Shown piece by piece: positions 54,096 through 64,000 of a stretch of DNA of 64,000 nt. The stretch's first letter is position 1. Each line of letters begins with the position of its first letter. The DNA is from Ochotona curzoniae. Taxonomy: Eukaryota; Chordata; Mammalia; Lagomorpha; Ochotonidae. Under the pieces are notes generated by a model that saw only the letters and a list, made by a program, of their open reading frames with translations, searched no databases and had not been told where the DNA came from. The translations under genes and the position numbers were made by a program. The DNA lies in contig NW_024465777.1 of the NCBI RefSeq assembly GCF_017591425.1, forward strand, positions 6,014,001-6,078,000, in the 5' to 3' direction.

Positions 54096-55376
54096 GAAAC
54101 AAAAGGAATATGCATCAAAATAGAATTTGATAATGAGACTATTCCTGTGCGAAAGCCTCCCCATAATTTGGTTTTCCAAGACCGGGGGCATCTGACCCAT
54201 GGGCCATGTAAGGCCTCCAGAAGCATCAGATCCTGCTCTGCCAGCGGAGCCTTAGGCCTAATTTTCAAGTTGGTAATTTTGTATAACCCACAACTGATGT
54301 TATAAATATCCAAATAGCCCTTGGCAGAAGAAAAGTTCCCTGCCCCTGGTAGGCAAACCTTGAATAGATCTTTCCAAGGATTGTATTAATCTTCCACTTT
54401 GGTTACTTTGTCTGTTTGAAAATACATTTGGACTTAAGTAGGGAGGAGTGCCTCTCCATTATGATTGAATTCCTTGAAGTTTCCATCCTTCCCCTGTAGG
54501 ACCTTGGGTAAAATCCAGTTTTTATGATTTTCTACTTCTTTGGGGACCTTTTTCTTACGTCCTTGATCCATCAGTGCTCCCTTTATTTAGGATTTGTTTG
54601 TTTCAGCAGTCACCCAAGCAGACAGTGAATGGGTCTTTGTCAATGCTTTGTATTAAATCAGTTAAGGTGTTGCTCTTGGGTGACTGGAGGTTGAGTTTCC
54701 AGAGTTCCCCCCACCCCCGCCCCAGGCTGGCCTCCACCACAAGTGCCTAAACTGTACTTTGGCACTGTCATTCTTTGTATCTTAGCAGCAGCATGAAGAA
54801 TCTGCCTGAACTTGGAACAGGATTTTAACAAATACTGTACCGAATGATGCAGACTCCTTGTACGGGTTGACTGTACTAATGAAAAAGGGAGAAGCAGTAA
54901 TCTCATGTTAATATAGTGTACAATAACGGTCTAAATCCTTGCTACATCCACTTTATGCACAAATTAATTCCTTCTTAAAAAAAGTGAACAATGCACTGAT
55001 GAAGTACCTAACAAAATTTAAACAATTATAACTAGATGACAAATTTGCTCATAGAGAGCTTTAGTAGGAAACCTAATTTTAGAATCTGTACCCTCTTTTC
55101 ATTTTTATATTGAGTAGTATATGCATGTAATATACGTATCACCTTTAAAGTATAATACAATTAATAAATTAGCATAATTTATTAAATTTTATATAAAATA
55201 GAAATTAATACCAATCACATAAATTGTTGAGAATTAAATCAGATAAGTGCCAGCTTCATAAATTGTATTACCAAAAAAAAAGTCTTTTATTGTGAAACCA
55301 GGTAAAGAAAGGACATATAGGGTAATATGAACAAAAGAATCATCAACTTTGAAGTTCAAGAGATGCCTTTTAATTG
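54096..55376. other. SINE-free unique intron
   Basis: 1.3 kb. A C-rich run CCCCCCACCCCCGCCCC near 54707. A+T-rich after 55090. No exon was recognised. Confidence 0.5.
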
Positions 55377-55684
55377 TTTTTATTATTATTATTGTTATTG
55401 TTGTAAAGGCAGATTTACAAAGAGAAGGAGAGACAGAGAGAAAGATCTTCCCATCAAATCTTTCACTTCTCAAGTGGCCGCAATGGCCAAAGCTGAACTG
55501 ATCCAAAGCCAGGAGCTAGGAGCTTCTTCTGGGTCTCCCACATGGGCCATTCTCTACTGCTTTCCCAGCCACAAGCAGGGAGCTGGAAGGAAAATGGAAC
55601 AACCGGGACACAAATCAGTGCCCATATGGGTTCCTGGCACATGCAAGGTGAGGACTTTAGCCTATAGGCAACCGCGCCTGGCCC
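55377..55684 (-). mobile_element. CSINE, antisense, full length
   Basis: TTTTTATTATTATTATTGTTATTG tail microsatellite at left; a 40-bp gap after CCCACATGGGCC; head GCAACCGCGCCTGGCCC. Confidence 0.92.
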
Positions 55685-55859
55685 AAGATTTGATTTTAAA
55701 TGCTAGCTCTGTCCCATAAAGTTTAGACAAATAGGAAGCAAGAAAAATGAAACATACAAAGAAAAGCAATCTACAGCGTGTGGAGAGGGGCAATGAAATA
55801 GCACACATGAATGCCAAAACTGGTAGGAGAGGGAGGGATTGTGAGGAAATGAGGCAAAC

Positions 55860-56102
55860 CACAGCTTGGGATGCCCATGTCGTATATTACAGTGCCTAGG
55901 ATGAAGCCAGCCAGCTACCCCGCTGCTAATGCATCTGAGAGACAGCAGAGGGTGGGCAAAGTGAGAGATCCAGACACGGTTCCAGGCTTTAGCATAGCTG
56001 AGTCCCCAGGTGGTACAGTCCTGTATGGACTGAGCCAGCATTTGGAAGGTCTCTGTTACTCTGCCCTTCAAGTAAAATAAGTTTTAAAAATAAATAAATA
56101 GA
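55860..56102 (+). mobile_element. Old CSINE, sense
   Basis: GCTACCCCGCTGCTAATGC, GAGAGATCCAGACACGG, CCAGCATTTGGAAGGTCTC, CTGCCCTTCAAGTAAAATAAG. Confidence 0.6.
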
Positions 56103-56197
56103 AAGTGCCAAAATTAACAAAATGAAAAACTGGTTCCTAATTAAAAATACCATACCCAATAAAAATGTAAAAAAAATCAGAAAATAAAATAATCCTT

Positions 56198-56871
56198 GGG
56201 TCCAGTGCGATGGCTTAGTTGGCTAAATCTCCTCTTGCATGCACCAGAAATCCATGTGAGGGTCAGTTCGTGTCAAGGCTGCTCCACTTCCTGTCCAACT
56301 AGCTGCTTGTAACCTGGGAGAACAGTCGAGGATGGCCCATAGTCTTGAGACCCTGCACCCATGTGGGAGACCCAAAAGAAGCTCCCTCAGCTCAGGTATG
56401 GCCATTGTGGCCCCTTGGGGAGTGAAGCAGTGCATGGAAGATCTATTTTGTTGTTGTTATTGTTGTTACCTATTTTCTTTATTTTTGACAATCTTTACAT
56501 AGTTAATTAGGGTAAAAACTTTCAAGGGCTACAGGAAAGTGGGTAAGACTATTATTTCCACATTCTCTCTTTTTTTCCCTGTATCTGGGGAAAAAGGGGA
56601 GCTAAAGGGAGAAGCCCCACCCAGCTTCCCACCCATCCCAGGTCCCCGATGTGGGGCATGCTCCGAGGGTCCTGCTCAAGTTGTTTTGATAGTTCAACAG
56701 TTCTGAATTGCTGCCAGTCTCACCACTCCAGGCAAGATGAAGTCATTGCAGAAGCCACTGATTGACATAGTCCATCTTAGAGTCTCTGTTTGCCCAGTTT
56801 TTCACTGCCAAGATCTTTCTATTTCTCCTCTCTGTAAATCTCCCTTTCCAATAAAAACAAATGAATCTTTA
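56198..56871 (+). mobile_element. CSINE, sense, split by an L1-like tail
   Basis: The head GGGTCCAGTGCGATGGC and body reach GGAAGATCT at 56444. The SINE resumes at 56810 with AAGATCTTTCTATTTCTCC and ends CTTTCCAATAAAAACAAATG. Confidence 0.9.
56445..56809 (-). mobile_element. Short LINE-type 3' end, antisense, inside a CSINE
   Basis: Starts (TTG)n/T-rich, then TTTACATAGTTAATTAGGG, CTACAGGAAAGTGGGTAAG, CATGCTCCGAGGGTCCTGC and GTCCATCTTAGAGTCTC. AAGATCT at 56438-56444 and 56810-56816 is the TSD, a duplicated word that occurs once in an intact SINE. Confidence 0.88.
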
Positions 56872-56885
56872 AAAAATAATAAACA

Positions 56886-57190
56886 GGGCCTGGTGCAGTG
56901 GCGCAGTGGTTAAGGTCCTCGCCTTGCACGCCCGGGATCCCATATGGGCGCCAGTTCTAATCCCAGCGGCCCCTCTTCCCATCCAGCTCCCCGCCTGTGG
57001 CCCGGGAAAGCAGTCAAAGACGACCCAAGGCTTTGGGACCCTGCACCCGTGTGGGAGACCCGAAGAGGCTCCTGGCTTCAGATCGGCATAGCATCGACCG
57101 TTGCGCTCACTTGGGGAGTGAATCATTGGACGGAAGATCTTCCTCTCTGTATATCCGCCTTTCCAATAAAAATAAAAATAAATCTTTAAA
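56886..57190 (+). mobile_element. Young CSINE, sense, with perfect TSD
   Basis: AAAAATAATAAACA at 56872-56885 and 57191-57204. The head GGGCCTGGTGCAGTGGCGC with GCAGTGGTTAAGG differs from the TAGCCTAG type and matches the 45444 copy, a second young subfamily. Confidence 0.95.
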
Positions 57191-57389
57191 AAAAATAATA
57201 AACAAATTAAATTGTCCTAAATGAGATCATAGAATTTTAGGAGGAAATGAGGTAGTACCTGAAGAATAAATTACATAGAAAATATAAAAAACCGAAAATT
57301 GCTTCTTAAAAGTAACATTTTCTGTGGTCTACTGTTAACATATATACAGAAGTGAAATATGTGATCACAGCACAGAGGATAGAGTTAAG

Positions 57390-57505
57390 ATGTAAGATTT
57401 TTGGGTCCGGCAGCATGGCCTAGTGGCTAAAGTCCTCGCCTTGAACGCACCGGGATCCCGTATGGGCGCTGGTTTTGTTTCTTTAATAACACAAAAATCT
57501 TACAT
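57390..57505. repeat. 14-bp perfect inverted repeat around the SINE head
   Basis: ATGTAAGATTTTTG at 57390-57403 and CAAAAATCTTACAT at 57492-57505, with 88 bp between. The 5' arm touches the SINE head and the 3' arm touches the next, antisense SINE. Confidence 0.95.
57404..57475 (+). mobile_element. CSINE head only, sense
   Basis: GGTCCGGCAGCATGGCCTAG and GGCTAAAGTCCTCGCC through GTATGGGCGCTGGTTTTG, then a sudden change. It contains the A box and the start of the B box, but no body or tail. Confidence 0.88.
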
Positions 57506-57836
57506 TTTTTTTTAAGATTTATTTATGTTTATTGCAAAGTCAGATATACAGAGAGGAGGAGAGACAGAGAGGAAGATGTTCCATCTGATGATTCACTCCC
57601 CTGGTGGCCACAACAGCTAGAGCTGAGCCAATCTGAAGCCAGGAGCCTGGAGCTTCTTCTGGGTCTCCCAGGCGGGTGTAGGGTCCCAAAGCTTTGGGCC
57701 GTCCTCTACTGCTTTCCCTGGCCATGAGCAGGGAGCTGGATGAGAAGTGGAGCTACCAGGATTAGAACTCACGCTCATATGGGATTCTGGCACTTACAAG
57801 GCGAGGACTTCAACCGCAACACTATATCTCACCGGG
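57506..57836 (-). mobile_element. CSINE, antisense, full length
   Basis: TTTTTTTTAAGATTTATTTATG tail; head CACTATATCTCACCGGGCC. Confidence 0.93.
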
Positions 57837-57993
57837 CCAAGGAAACAAATATTAACATGATTTGTAGTAAGTGAATGATGCATAGAACAAATGGAGACTT
57901 CTAGAAACTAAATAGCAAAACAGTAGACTGAAACGTAACTATCCAGTCAAAACGTTAACTGTAGGTTGAATAAACACTCTAAAACACTACTGT

Positions 57994-58325
57994 GGGGACC
58001 CTGTGCAATAGCATAGCAGCTAAAGTCCTCGCCTTGAACATGCCAGGATCCCATAATGGTGCCAGTTCTAATACCAGCAGCTCCACTTTGCATCCAGCTC
58101 CCTGCCTGTGGCCTGGGAAAGCAGTCAAAGACGGCCCAAAGCCTTGGGACTCTGTGCCCATGTGGGAGACCCGGAAAAGCTTTGGGGCTTCTGACTTCGG
58201 ATTGGCTCAGCTCTGGTGTTGCACCTGTTTGGGGAGTGAGCCATCAGATGGAAGATCTTCTTCTCTGTCTCTCCTCCTCTCTGTGTATCTGCCCCTCAAT
58301 AAAAATAAATGAATCTTTAAAATAA
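57994..58325 (+). mobile_element. CSINE, sense
   Basis: GGGGACCCTGTGCAATAGC head, AAAGCAGTCAAAGACGGCCC, tail CTGCCCCTCAATAAAAATAAATG. Confidence 0.9.
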
Positions 58326-58367
58326 TAATTAAATAAATAGACCTTTAAGGAAAAAATACAGTTGCTT

Positions 58368-58755
58368 GGCCAGCATTAAGTTGTATAGGATAAAGCCGGA
58401 TCCTGTTAAGAGTATCCCGTATGGGTACCAGTTTGTGTCCCAGCTGTTCCATTTCCAGTCCAGCTCCCTGCTAATATTCTTGGAAAAACAGCTGAAGATG
58501 AGCCAACTGTTTGGGCCCCTGCCAACCACAGGGGAGACTTGGAAGAAGCTCTTGACTTCTGGCTTCTGGAAGATTCTCCCAACATCCCAGCTCTGCCTTT
58601 GTTATCCCATTTAGGAAGTGAAATTGCTGTGGAAGATTCTCTCTCTCTCTCTTTCGCTTTCCCTCTCTCTTTCTTTCTCTTTCTCTTTGTGAATGTTGTG
58701 TGTCTCCCTCTCTGTATAAATTTTTCCCTTTCAAATAAATATTTTTTAAAAATAA
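58368..58755 (+). mobile_element. Old CSINE, sense, with expanded CT tract
   Basis: GGCCAGCATTAAGTTGTATAGG head, CCGTATGGGTACCAG, a long (TC)n/(TTTC)n from about 58638 to 58690, tail CCCTTTCAAATAAATATTT. Confidence 0.78.
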
Positions 58756-59697
58756 TATGTGTCAAACTAAGTAGAAAAATCAAGACAAAATTGTCTCTGA
58801 AACAATAGAAGGAAATTTTGTAATCATAGAAGGAGGATGATGTAGTATTTCTAATTTTGTACATGTTTAATAACAGCTTCAAAGCAAAACTAATTTAAAA
58901 AAAAGACCGTTTCCTTAGTTTGGATGTTAACATATCTCTTTCAGTAACTGATATATAGACAACAAATCAAAGAATATTAGTGTTTTATATAATGCAATTT
59001 AGCTAGTTTGTCTTAATTGGTATATTTAGCATGCTGCACCCAGCAATTGCACAATACACTGCTTCTCAAGTGCACACGAAACATAACATAAACCTAGACA
59101 AATTTAACTGAAATTTTTCTCATTTATTTTTTATTTAAAACTAAGCAACAGAGAGGACTTCACAGTTCCTTTGTAGGAATACCTTCTTGAGTAGGAGTAG
59201 GGGGACTTGGAATGGCAGTTTTCTCTAAAAGAATGTTTCCTTCCATCTGTTTTAACATTCATGAGGTTTACAGGTAATCTAGAGTTGAGTTTAACAACCC
59301 CGGTGACTGTAAGAATCACTTGGAATGATTTTTGAAAACAGATTTGAGGGTTCTACATCCTGAATATTACATATTTTAAAAAGCAGTTGGGCCGATTCCA
59401 AGTATTTGGACAGATTTAGAACCCCGTGAGTTTACACTTCGTCATGGAGGGAAAGGAGTGAGAAATATAAGAATATGAATGAAGGATTTAAGGATAAGCG
59501 CTAGGGCAGGGCTTGGGGTGACTGAACCCCGTTGCACGTTTACACCTTGAAGGCGTTATAAGCTTGAACATCAAACACACTTGCTTAGGGATGTGAGGAA
59601 GCAAAGTCACTGCTCTCTGTTTATTATTCAATGACTTAAGAAAGCGGACTATTTTAAAAGTAGATTTTATTGTAAGTACGTCTTTACACATGCCTGT
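58756..59697. other. Unique intron
   Basis: A+T-rich; no repeat or exon recognised. Confidence 0.5.
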
Positions 59698-59935
59698 ACT
59701 TTTATTTGTTGTTATTTAGAAGGCAGAGACAGAGATTTCCATCTGCTGGTTCACTCCTCAAATGAGTGCAAGAGCTGAGGTTGGTTCAGACTAAAGCAAG
59801 GAGCTCTACTCAGGTCTCTCTTATTGGCATCAGGGACTTGACTATTTAGCCATCAGCTGCTGCTTTGCAGGCTGTACACTAACAGGAATCTGGAAACAGA
59901 AGTAGATGTTAACCATTACTCCAAGCACCTGCCCT
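59698..59935 (-). mobile_element. Old CSINE, antisense
   Basis: TTTAGAAGGCAGAGACAGAG, CATCTGCTGGTTCACTCC, GTACACTAACAGGAATCTGG. Confidence 0.68.
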
Positions 59936-60122
59936 TTGCACAATGTACTTTCTAAGAGAAGCAGATTTTGTTTGAGTTCATTTGTAGGCAAACTCAAATA
60001 TATAGGAAAAATGCCATGATTTGTGTTGTCATATTGAATCAAGAAAAAGTTGACATCTAAATGTATTGCTCGGTATATTAAAGTTGAAATGAACTCAGTC
60101 ATTGTATTGGAAGATGATGCTT

Positions 60123-60466
60123 GGGCCCAGCACCTTGGCCTTACAGCTGAAGTCCTCACCTTGAATGTGCAAGGATCCCGTGTGAATGCCAGTTCTAATC
60201 CCGGCAGCCCTGCTTCTCATCCAGCTCCCTGCTTGTGACCTGGGAAAGCAGTTGAGGACGGCCCAAAGCCTTGGAAGCCTGCACTCGTGTGGGAGACCCG
60301 AAAAGGATCTGGGCTCCTGGCTTCAGATGGGCTCAGCACTGGCCGTTGCAGTCACCTGGGGAGTGAATCATTGGAAGGAAGAGATTTCTCTCTGTCTCTC
60401 CTTCTCTCTGTATATATCTGACTTTGCAATAAAAATAAATAAATCTTGTAAAAAAAAAAAAAAAGA
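60123..60466 (+). mobile_element. CSINE, sense, full length
   Basis: GGGCCCAGCACCTTGGCC head, B box AGTTCTAATCCCGG, tail TGACTTTGCAATAAAAATAAATAAATC and A14. Confidence 0.94.
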
Positions 60467-60689
60467 CTTAAAGACTTTACAGACAGAAACTTCTCAATCT
60501 GTTTCTAAAGCTTTGGGACCATTTTTCTTTATAAAAATATCACATTGCATTAATACAACTTCATTAATACTGTTCGTAATTTTTATATGGATTTTATTTT
60601 TCCAGCTACTTCCAAGCAATAGTAACATTTCTGGGTGTGTTAGGATACACACTAAGTGGGTTAGCTAGACATTTAACATTTCGGTCCCC

Positions 60690-61036
60690 AGCCCAGCCCA
60701 GCCCAGCACAGTAGCCTAGTGGCTAACATCCTCACCTTGCATCTGCCAGTATCCGATGATGGTGCCAGTTCCTATCAGGGCTGTTCCACCTCCCCTCCAG
60801 CTCCCTGCTTGTGGCCTGGTAAAGCAGTGGAGGACAACCCAAAGCCTTGGGACCCTGCACCTGCTTAGGTGACCCAGAAGAGGCTCCTGGCTCCTGGCTT
60901 CAGCTCAGCATAGCTCTGACCATTGTGGCCACTTGGGTAGTGAACCATTGAATGGAAGATCTTTCTCTCTCTTCTCCTCTCTGTAAATCTGAGTTTCCAA
61001 TAAAAAATAAATAAATCTTTTTAAAAATTAAAATAA
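60690..61036 (+). mobile_element. CSINE, sense, with (CAGCC)n at its 5' end
   Basis: CAGCCCAGCCCAGCCCAGC leads into ACAGTAGCCTAGTGG. Flanks TTTCGGTCCC and TTTCAGTCCC are a probable TSD. Tail CCAATAAAAAATAAATAAATC. Confidence 0.92.
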
Positions 61037-61234
61037 ATTACGTTTCAGTCCCTCCTATATTCTCAAGTAATGCTATTAAGAACAAATAGCCTCTGTGACT
61101 TAGCTAATTTCTGAGGTTACCTTGGTCTTTGTAAGCCTTACCATTAACTTATGTTAAGTAGTATGTTATCAGTTCTTCAGTTCTCATTGAGATTCCATAA
61201 TTGACAGGATATCATTTTAATCAAAGCACAAACT

Positions 61235-61559
61235 TTTTTTAAGATTTATTTATTTATTGGAAAGTCAGATATACAGAGAGGAGGAGAGACAGAGGAAGAT
61301 CTTCTGTCAATGATTCTCTCCCCAAGTGACTGCAACGGCCGGTGCTGCGCTGATCCTAAGCCGGGAGCCAGGAACCTCTTCTGGGTCTCCTACGTTGGTG
61401 CAGGATCTCAAAGCTTTGGGCCGTCCTCGACTGCTTTCCCAGGTCACAAGCAGAGAGCTGGATGGGAAGTGGAGCTGCCGGGATTAGAATCGGTGTCCAT
61501 GTGGGATCCCGGCATGTTCAAGGCGAGGACTTTAGCCACTAGGCCACGCCGCTGGGCCC
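61235..61559 (-). mobile_element. CSINE, antisense, full length with perfect TSD
   Basis: CAAAGCACAAACT at 61222-61234 and 61560-61572. The body keeps GGCCGGTGCTGCGC and GGCCACGCCGCTGGGCCC. Confidence 0.96.
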
Positions 61560-61690
61560 CAAAGCACAAACTCTTAAAAGTAATGCCATGTGCTTGACCC
61601 AGTGCTGCTCCTGGGTTCCATACCATGACACAAGTGAGGGCAAATGACAGAAGTTGTGATGTCTTTGACAGCTAACCTGTGAAAATATGG

Positions 61691-62028
61691 CCCAGGCTGT
61701 GGCATTGTGGAGGAGTGGATTTTGCTGATGTCTGCAATGCTGGCATCCCCTATCAGCACAGTTTAAGTTCCAGCAGTTCTGTTTCTGCTCCAGCTCCCTG
61801 CTGATGTGCCTGGAAAAACAGCAGATTTAGCTGAAGTACTTGGGCTGCTGCCACCCACATGGGAGACCAGACATGCTTCCAGGTCCATAGCTTTAGCTTG
61901 GCCCAGTCCCTGCTTTTGTGACCATTTGGAGAGTGAACCAGCAGATGGAAGATCTCTTTCTTGCCATCTCCATCTCTCTCTCTTTGCCTCTAGAGTAAAG
62001 AAATCTGTGTTTTAAAATAATGAAAAAT
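61691..62028 (+). mobile_element. Old CSINE, sense
   Basis: AGGCTGTGGCATTGTGGAGG head, GCTGGCATCCCCTATC, TGTGCCTGGAAAAACAGC, GCCTCTAGAGTAAAGAAATC. Confidence 0.8.
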
Positions 62029-62411
62029 AGAAATATGGTCCAGAAATTCTGGTGTATTTCATATAAAGAATTAAAATAGTTGAGATCCTAGAATGAGGCA
62101 TGTGAACTAAGAATGATTGTGTCCAGTCACACAAGCTATCACATTTAGTAGTAATCTGGAACTTACTTTGTACATAGCAAGCTCATCAACTCAGCACTTA
62201 TCACCATGATTATTCTAATAATTAGAATTATATCAATGTAGCCTTTTTTTTTTTTTCTTTCAGTGGTTTTGCCAAAAGAAAGTCTAGGGCTTCCATTTGT
62301 CCACTGAAAAAAGGGTGACATTGGCACTGTTTTCTTTAAAAAAAAAAAAAAAAGACCTTGTTCTTTAGATAATTCCCCAATTAAAATATATCTATAATAT
62401 TAATATTTTCT
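62029..62411. other. Unique intron with poly(T) and poly(A) runs
   Basis: T-run at about 62245-62257 followed by CTTTCAG|TGG looks like an acceptor, but no frame or donor follows. An A15 run lies at about 62339-62354. Confidence 0.45.
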
Positions 62412-62655
62412 TCTATGATTTATTTGAAAGGCAGAGTGCTAGAAGGGACGAGACAGAGAGAGTAATTGTCTGTCCAGCTGGTTTATTCCCCAAATGGCTG
62501 CAAGAACCAGAACTAGGCCAGACATTCTATCCAGGTCTCCCATCTGAGTGGCTGAAACAGAGATACTTGGGCCTCAGTCACTGCCTCCTAGGTGTCTCAG
62601 CAGGAAGCTTGTTCGAACTCAAACCAGGCACTCCCATATGCCACAGTGCTGCCCA
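62412..62655 (-). mobile_element. Old CSINE, antisense
   Basis: ATGATTTATTTGAAAGGCAG, CCAGCTGGTTTATTCCCC, TCAGCAGGAAGCTTG; head GCCACAGTGCTGCCC. Confidence 0.72.
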
Positions 62656-62659
62656 AAAG

Positions 62660-62880
62660 AATGTATCTATTTCTTTATTTGGAAGCAGTGACACACACGT
62701 GAGGGAGCGGGGATCTTCCACCATTGGTTAACTCCTCAGATAGCCACATCTCGTCTCCCACAAGGCTTGTGTCATCCTCTGCTGCTTCCATTAGCAGCCA
62801 GAACTCAGATTGTTGCTCTGCTGTGGAATGCTGGTGTTTGCAAAGGATGGTTTAACCTAGTGAGCTGCGACGCCTGCTCT
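62660..62880 (-). mobile_element. Old CSINE, antisense
   Basis: TCTATTTCTTTATTTGGAAGC, GGATCTTCCACCATTGG, GGAATGCTGGTGTTTGC, and GTGAGCTGCGACGCC at the head. Confidence 0.65.
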
Positions 62881-63931
62881 TATTACCTGCCTCTTATTCC
62901 TCCTCCCCAAAGGCATTGCTTGTTTCTGCTGTGAACTGTATTATGTATTCCTTCATGCATTTCTGTGAACAAGAAGTCGCACTGTAGCTCCAGGATGGCT
63001 GTTCCACATAACTCTTTTTTTCTTCCCCTCTAGACTCCTCCAGAGAATCCTGGGACAGTAGGTGGAGTGCAAAGCTGTATTGTGTTGCCTTCCTGCTTTT
63101 TTGTTGTTGTTGTTGTTGTCTTCCTGCTTTTTCTTGTGTTATTATTCTTGGCCTGCCCTGGCTGCTCCTTTTTTTTGCCATTAAAACTAACTCACTGAGC
63201 CCTGCATGTGTGATCTTTGTGAGAGCCTCTTGGCCTTGCATTTCAGTCCTGCACATGTGTTATGTTAGTTAGGTTTTGTGTCCAGTTCTTAATTTCAGGA
63301 TTGTCGGGAATCTCACCTCTACTTTGCCCAGAACAATTTCCTCCGTTTAAAGTACTCATTCTAGTGCCTTGGATCCCATTTCAATACTTCCTAGTGCTGC
63401 AAAACTTCCTAGGGTCCTTTTTGTGAAGGGAGAAAATAATCTAATAAACAAATACAAGGAAGGTGTTAATACTTGAGCTATTTATATCTATACTTTTTAA
63501 TTTATTTCTATTTGAACTATTTATGACCTGGGAAAGGCAGGGAGAAGCAATGTTTAGCAGATAATAATGATTCGCTCACTAATGGTAGTGTTTGCTGCTT
63601 TAATGATGGCTAATCTCATGCACATTAGGAAGACTTCCATGTTGTGTGAGTGTGTGCGCCTCCAAAAGGTGTTGAGCTGGTTCTGGTTATGTCAGTGAAT
63701 TTTTGTCTTAAGATGACGTCAGCTTGGTTTGGTTCCTTTTCATCCTTAGGGATGTATTTGTCAGGGATTTTGATGTGTGGTGTCCATGTGATGTCAAGGA
63801 GTCTGTCTGCATGATGACCAGTGCTCTGACCCTTTCCAACTACCACAGGAAGAGGGGTGGGCCCAGTGGAGGTTATGCAGAAAGAATAAACTAGTTTCTG
63901 TCTTCCCTCTCTGACTCTCTCCATGCAACAG
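62881..63931. other. Unique intron before the shared exon
   Basis: (GTT)n near 63100-63117. The minus-strand frames at 62894-63256 and 63625-63924 have no splice or family support; the latter overlaps the acceptor and exon edge. The pyrimidine tract of the PHACTR4 acceptor lies at 63900-63925. Confidence 0.5.
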
Positions 63932-64000
63932 AAGAAGCCGGCCAGACCGCTGCAGATCCCGGCATGGTCATGGGCAGTTTGGAAGCTGGGGACACAACGC
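63932..64000 (+). CDS. PHACTR4: PHACTR4 shared second coding exon, cut by window end
   Basis: A pyrimidine-rich tract (CTTCCCTCTCTGACTCTCTCC) leads to AG at 63930-63931. With the G carried from either upstream exon, the frame reads EEAGQTAADPG and then MVMGSLEAGDTT. This matches the PHACTR4 region just before the basic, first RPEL-type segment. My memory of the human sequence has EEADQ, PGMV and S.EAGDTT at the same places. The window ends one base into the next codon, so the RPEL repeats and the PP1-binding C-terminus lie outside. No stop or frameshift is seen in the 23 codons present. Confidence 0.9.

Larger units (their letters stand above)
15606..63931 (+). other. PHACTR4: PHACTR4 intron(s) between the alternative starts and the shared exon
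   Basis: A 48-kb intron for the MEDPF transcript and 20.5 kb for the MGQADVS transcript (43433-63931). Both donors are GTGAGT and the acceptor is CAACAG. I see no other exon with both splice sites and a sustained frame; the remaining open frames fall within SINE or L1 repeats or are short and without matching splice sites. Most of the length is retroelement sequence listed separately. Confidence 0.8.

Noticed and set aside
58406..58882. 158-codon open frame on the minus strand rich in R, E and K
   Set aside because: The basic stretch is the reverse of the (TC)n tract in the old SINE at 58368-58755.
60186..60668. 160-codon open frame on the + strand
   Set aside because: The first part is the CSINE at 60123-60466 and the rest reads through its A-tail into unique intron; no exon signals.
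62245..62280. Splice acceptor TTTTTTTTTCTTTCAG
   Set aside because: A good tract, but no open frame compatible with phase 1 and no donor downstream.

Overview
This is nuclear DNA from a mammal, most likely a pika (Ochotona) and certainly a lagomorph. The evidence is the dense carpet of tRNA-derived C-type SINEs (CSINEs). They have the head GGGCCCRGCGCGGTAGCCTAG, a pol III A box and B box (GGTTCTAATCC), and a tail ending near TCTGACTTTCCAATAAAAATAAATAAATCTT. This head differs from the usual rabbit consensus as I remember it, hence pika. No bacterial or viral gene organisation is present, and most long open frames lie inside repeats.

The only host gene I can support is the 5' part of PHACTR4 (phosphatase and actin regulator 4), on the + strand. 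There are three coding pieces. Exon 15552-15605 carries the start MEDPF. An alternative exon around 43387-43432 carries MGQADVSRPVNPDAV. The shared next exon starts at 63932 and runs off the window end. Both alternative exons end with one base of a split codon before GTGAGT, and both join in frame to the shared exon, giving two N-termini on one protein body. The rest is intron: about 48 kb from 15606 to 63931, and presumably intron or 5' flank before 15552.

Layout. 1-15.5 kb: SINEs, two antisense copies of a long 3'-UTR-like retroelement (about 0.69-1.9 kb and 10.6-12.9 kb), an LTR-like stretch near 2.1-2.5 kb, and an ancient antisense L1 3' end (3.75-4.67 kb). 15.5-23.5 kb: first coding exon, then SINE-rich intron. 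23.5-26.1 kb: a rearranged antisense L1 with 5' UTR, ORF1 and ORF2 start, split by a SINE and followed by a small inverted ORF2 piece. 26.5-41 kb: SINE-rich intron with a probable solo LTR inserted in an old SINE at 29.43-29.75 kb. 41-42.9 kb: old LTR-type repeats split by a SINE and by an L1-like tail. 42.9-44.6 kb: SINE-free, containing the alternative first exon and its candidate promoter. 44.6-63.9 kb: SINE-rich intron with a third long antisense retroelement copy (51.3-52.75 kb) and several nested insertions. 63.93 kb: shared exon.

I count roughly 95 SINE insertions or fragments. Two age classes are obvious: young copies with clear target-site duplications (TSDs), and old diverged copies with heads such as GGCATTGTGGCATAGTGG. 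I found no undescribed biological system. The most useful observations are the alternative PHACTR4 starts, a palindromic TEAD-type site upstream of the second start, a degenerate ~60-bp array inside a lagomorph retroelement, and several insertions dated by nesting.
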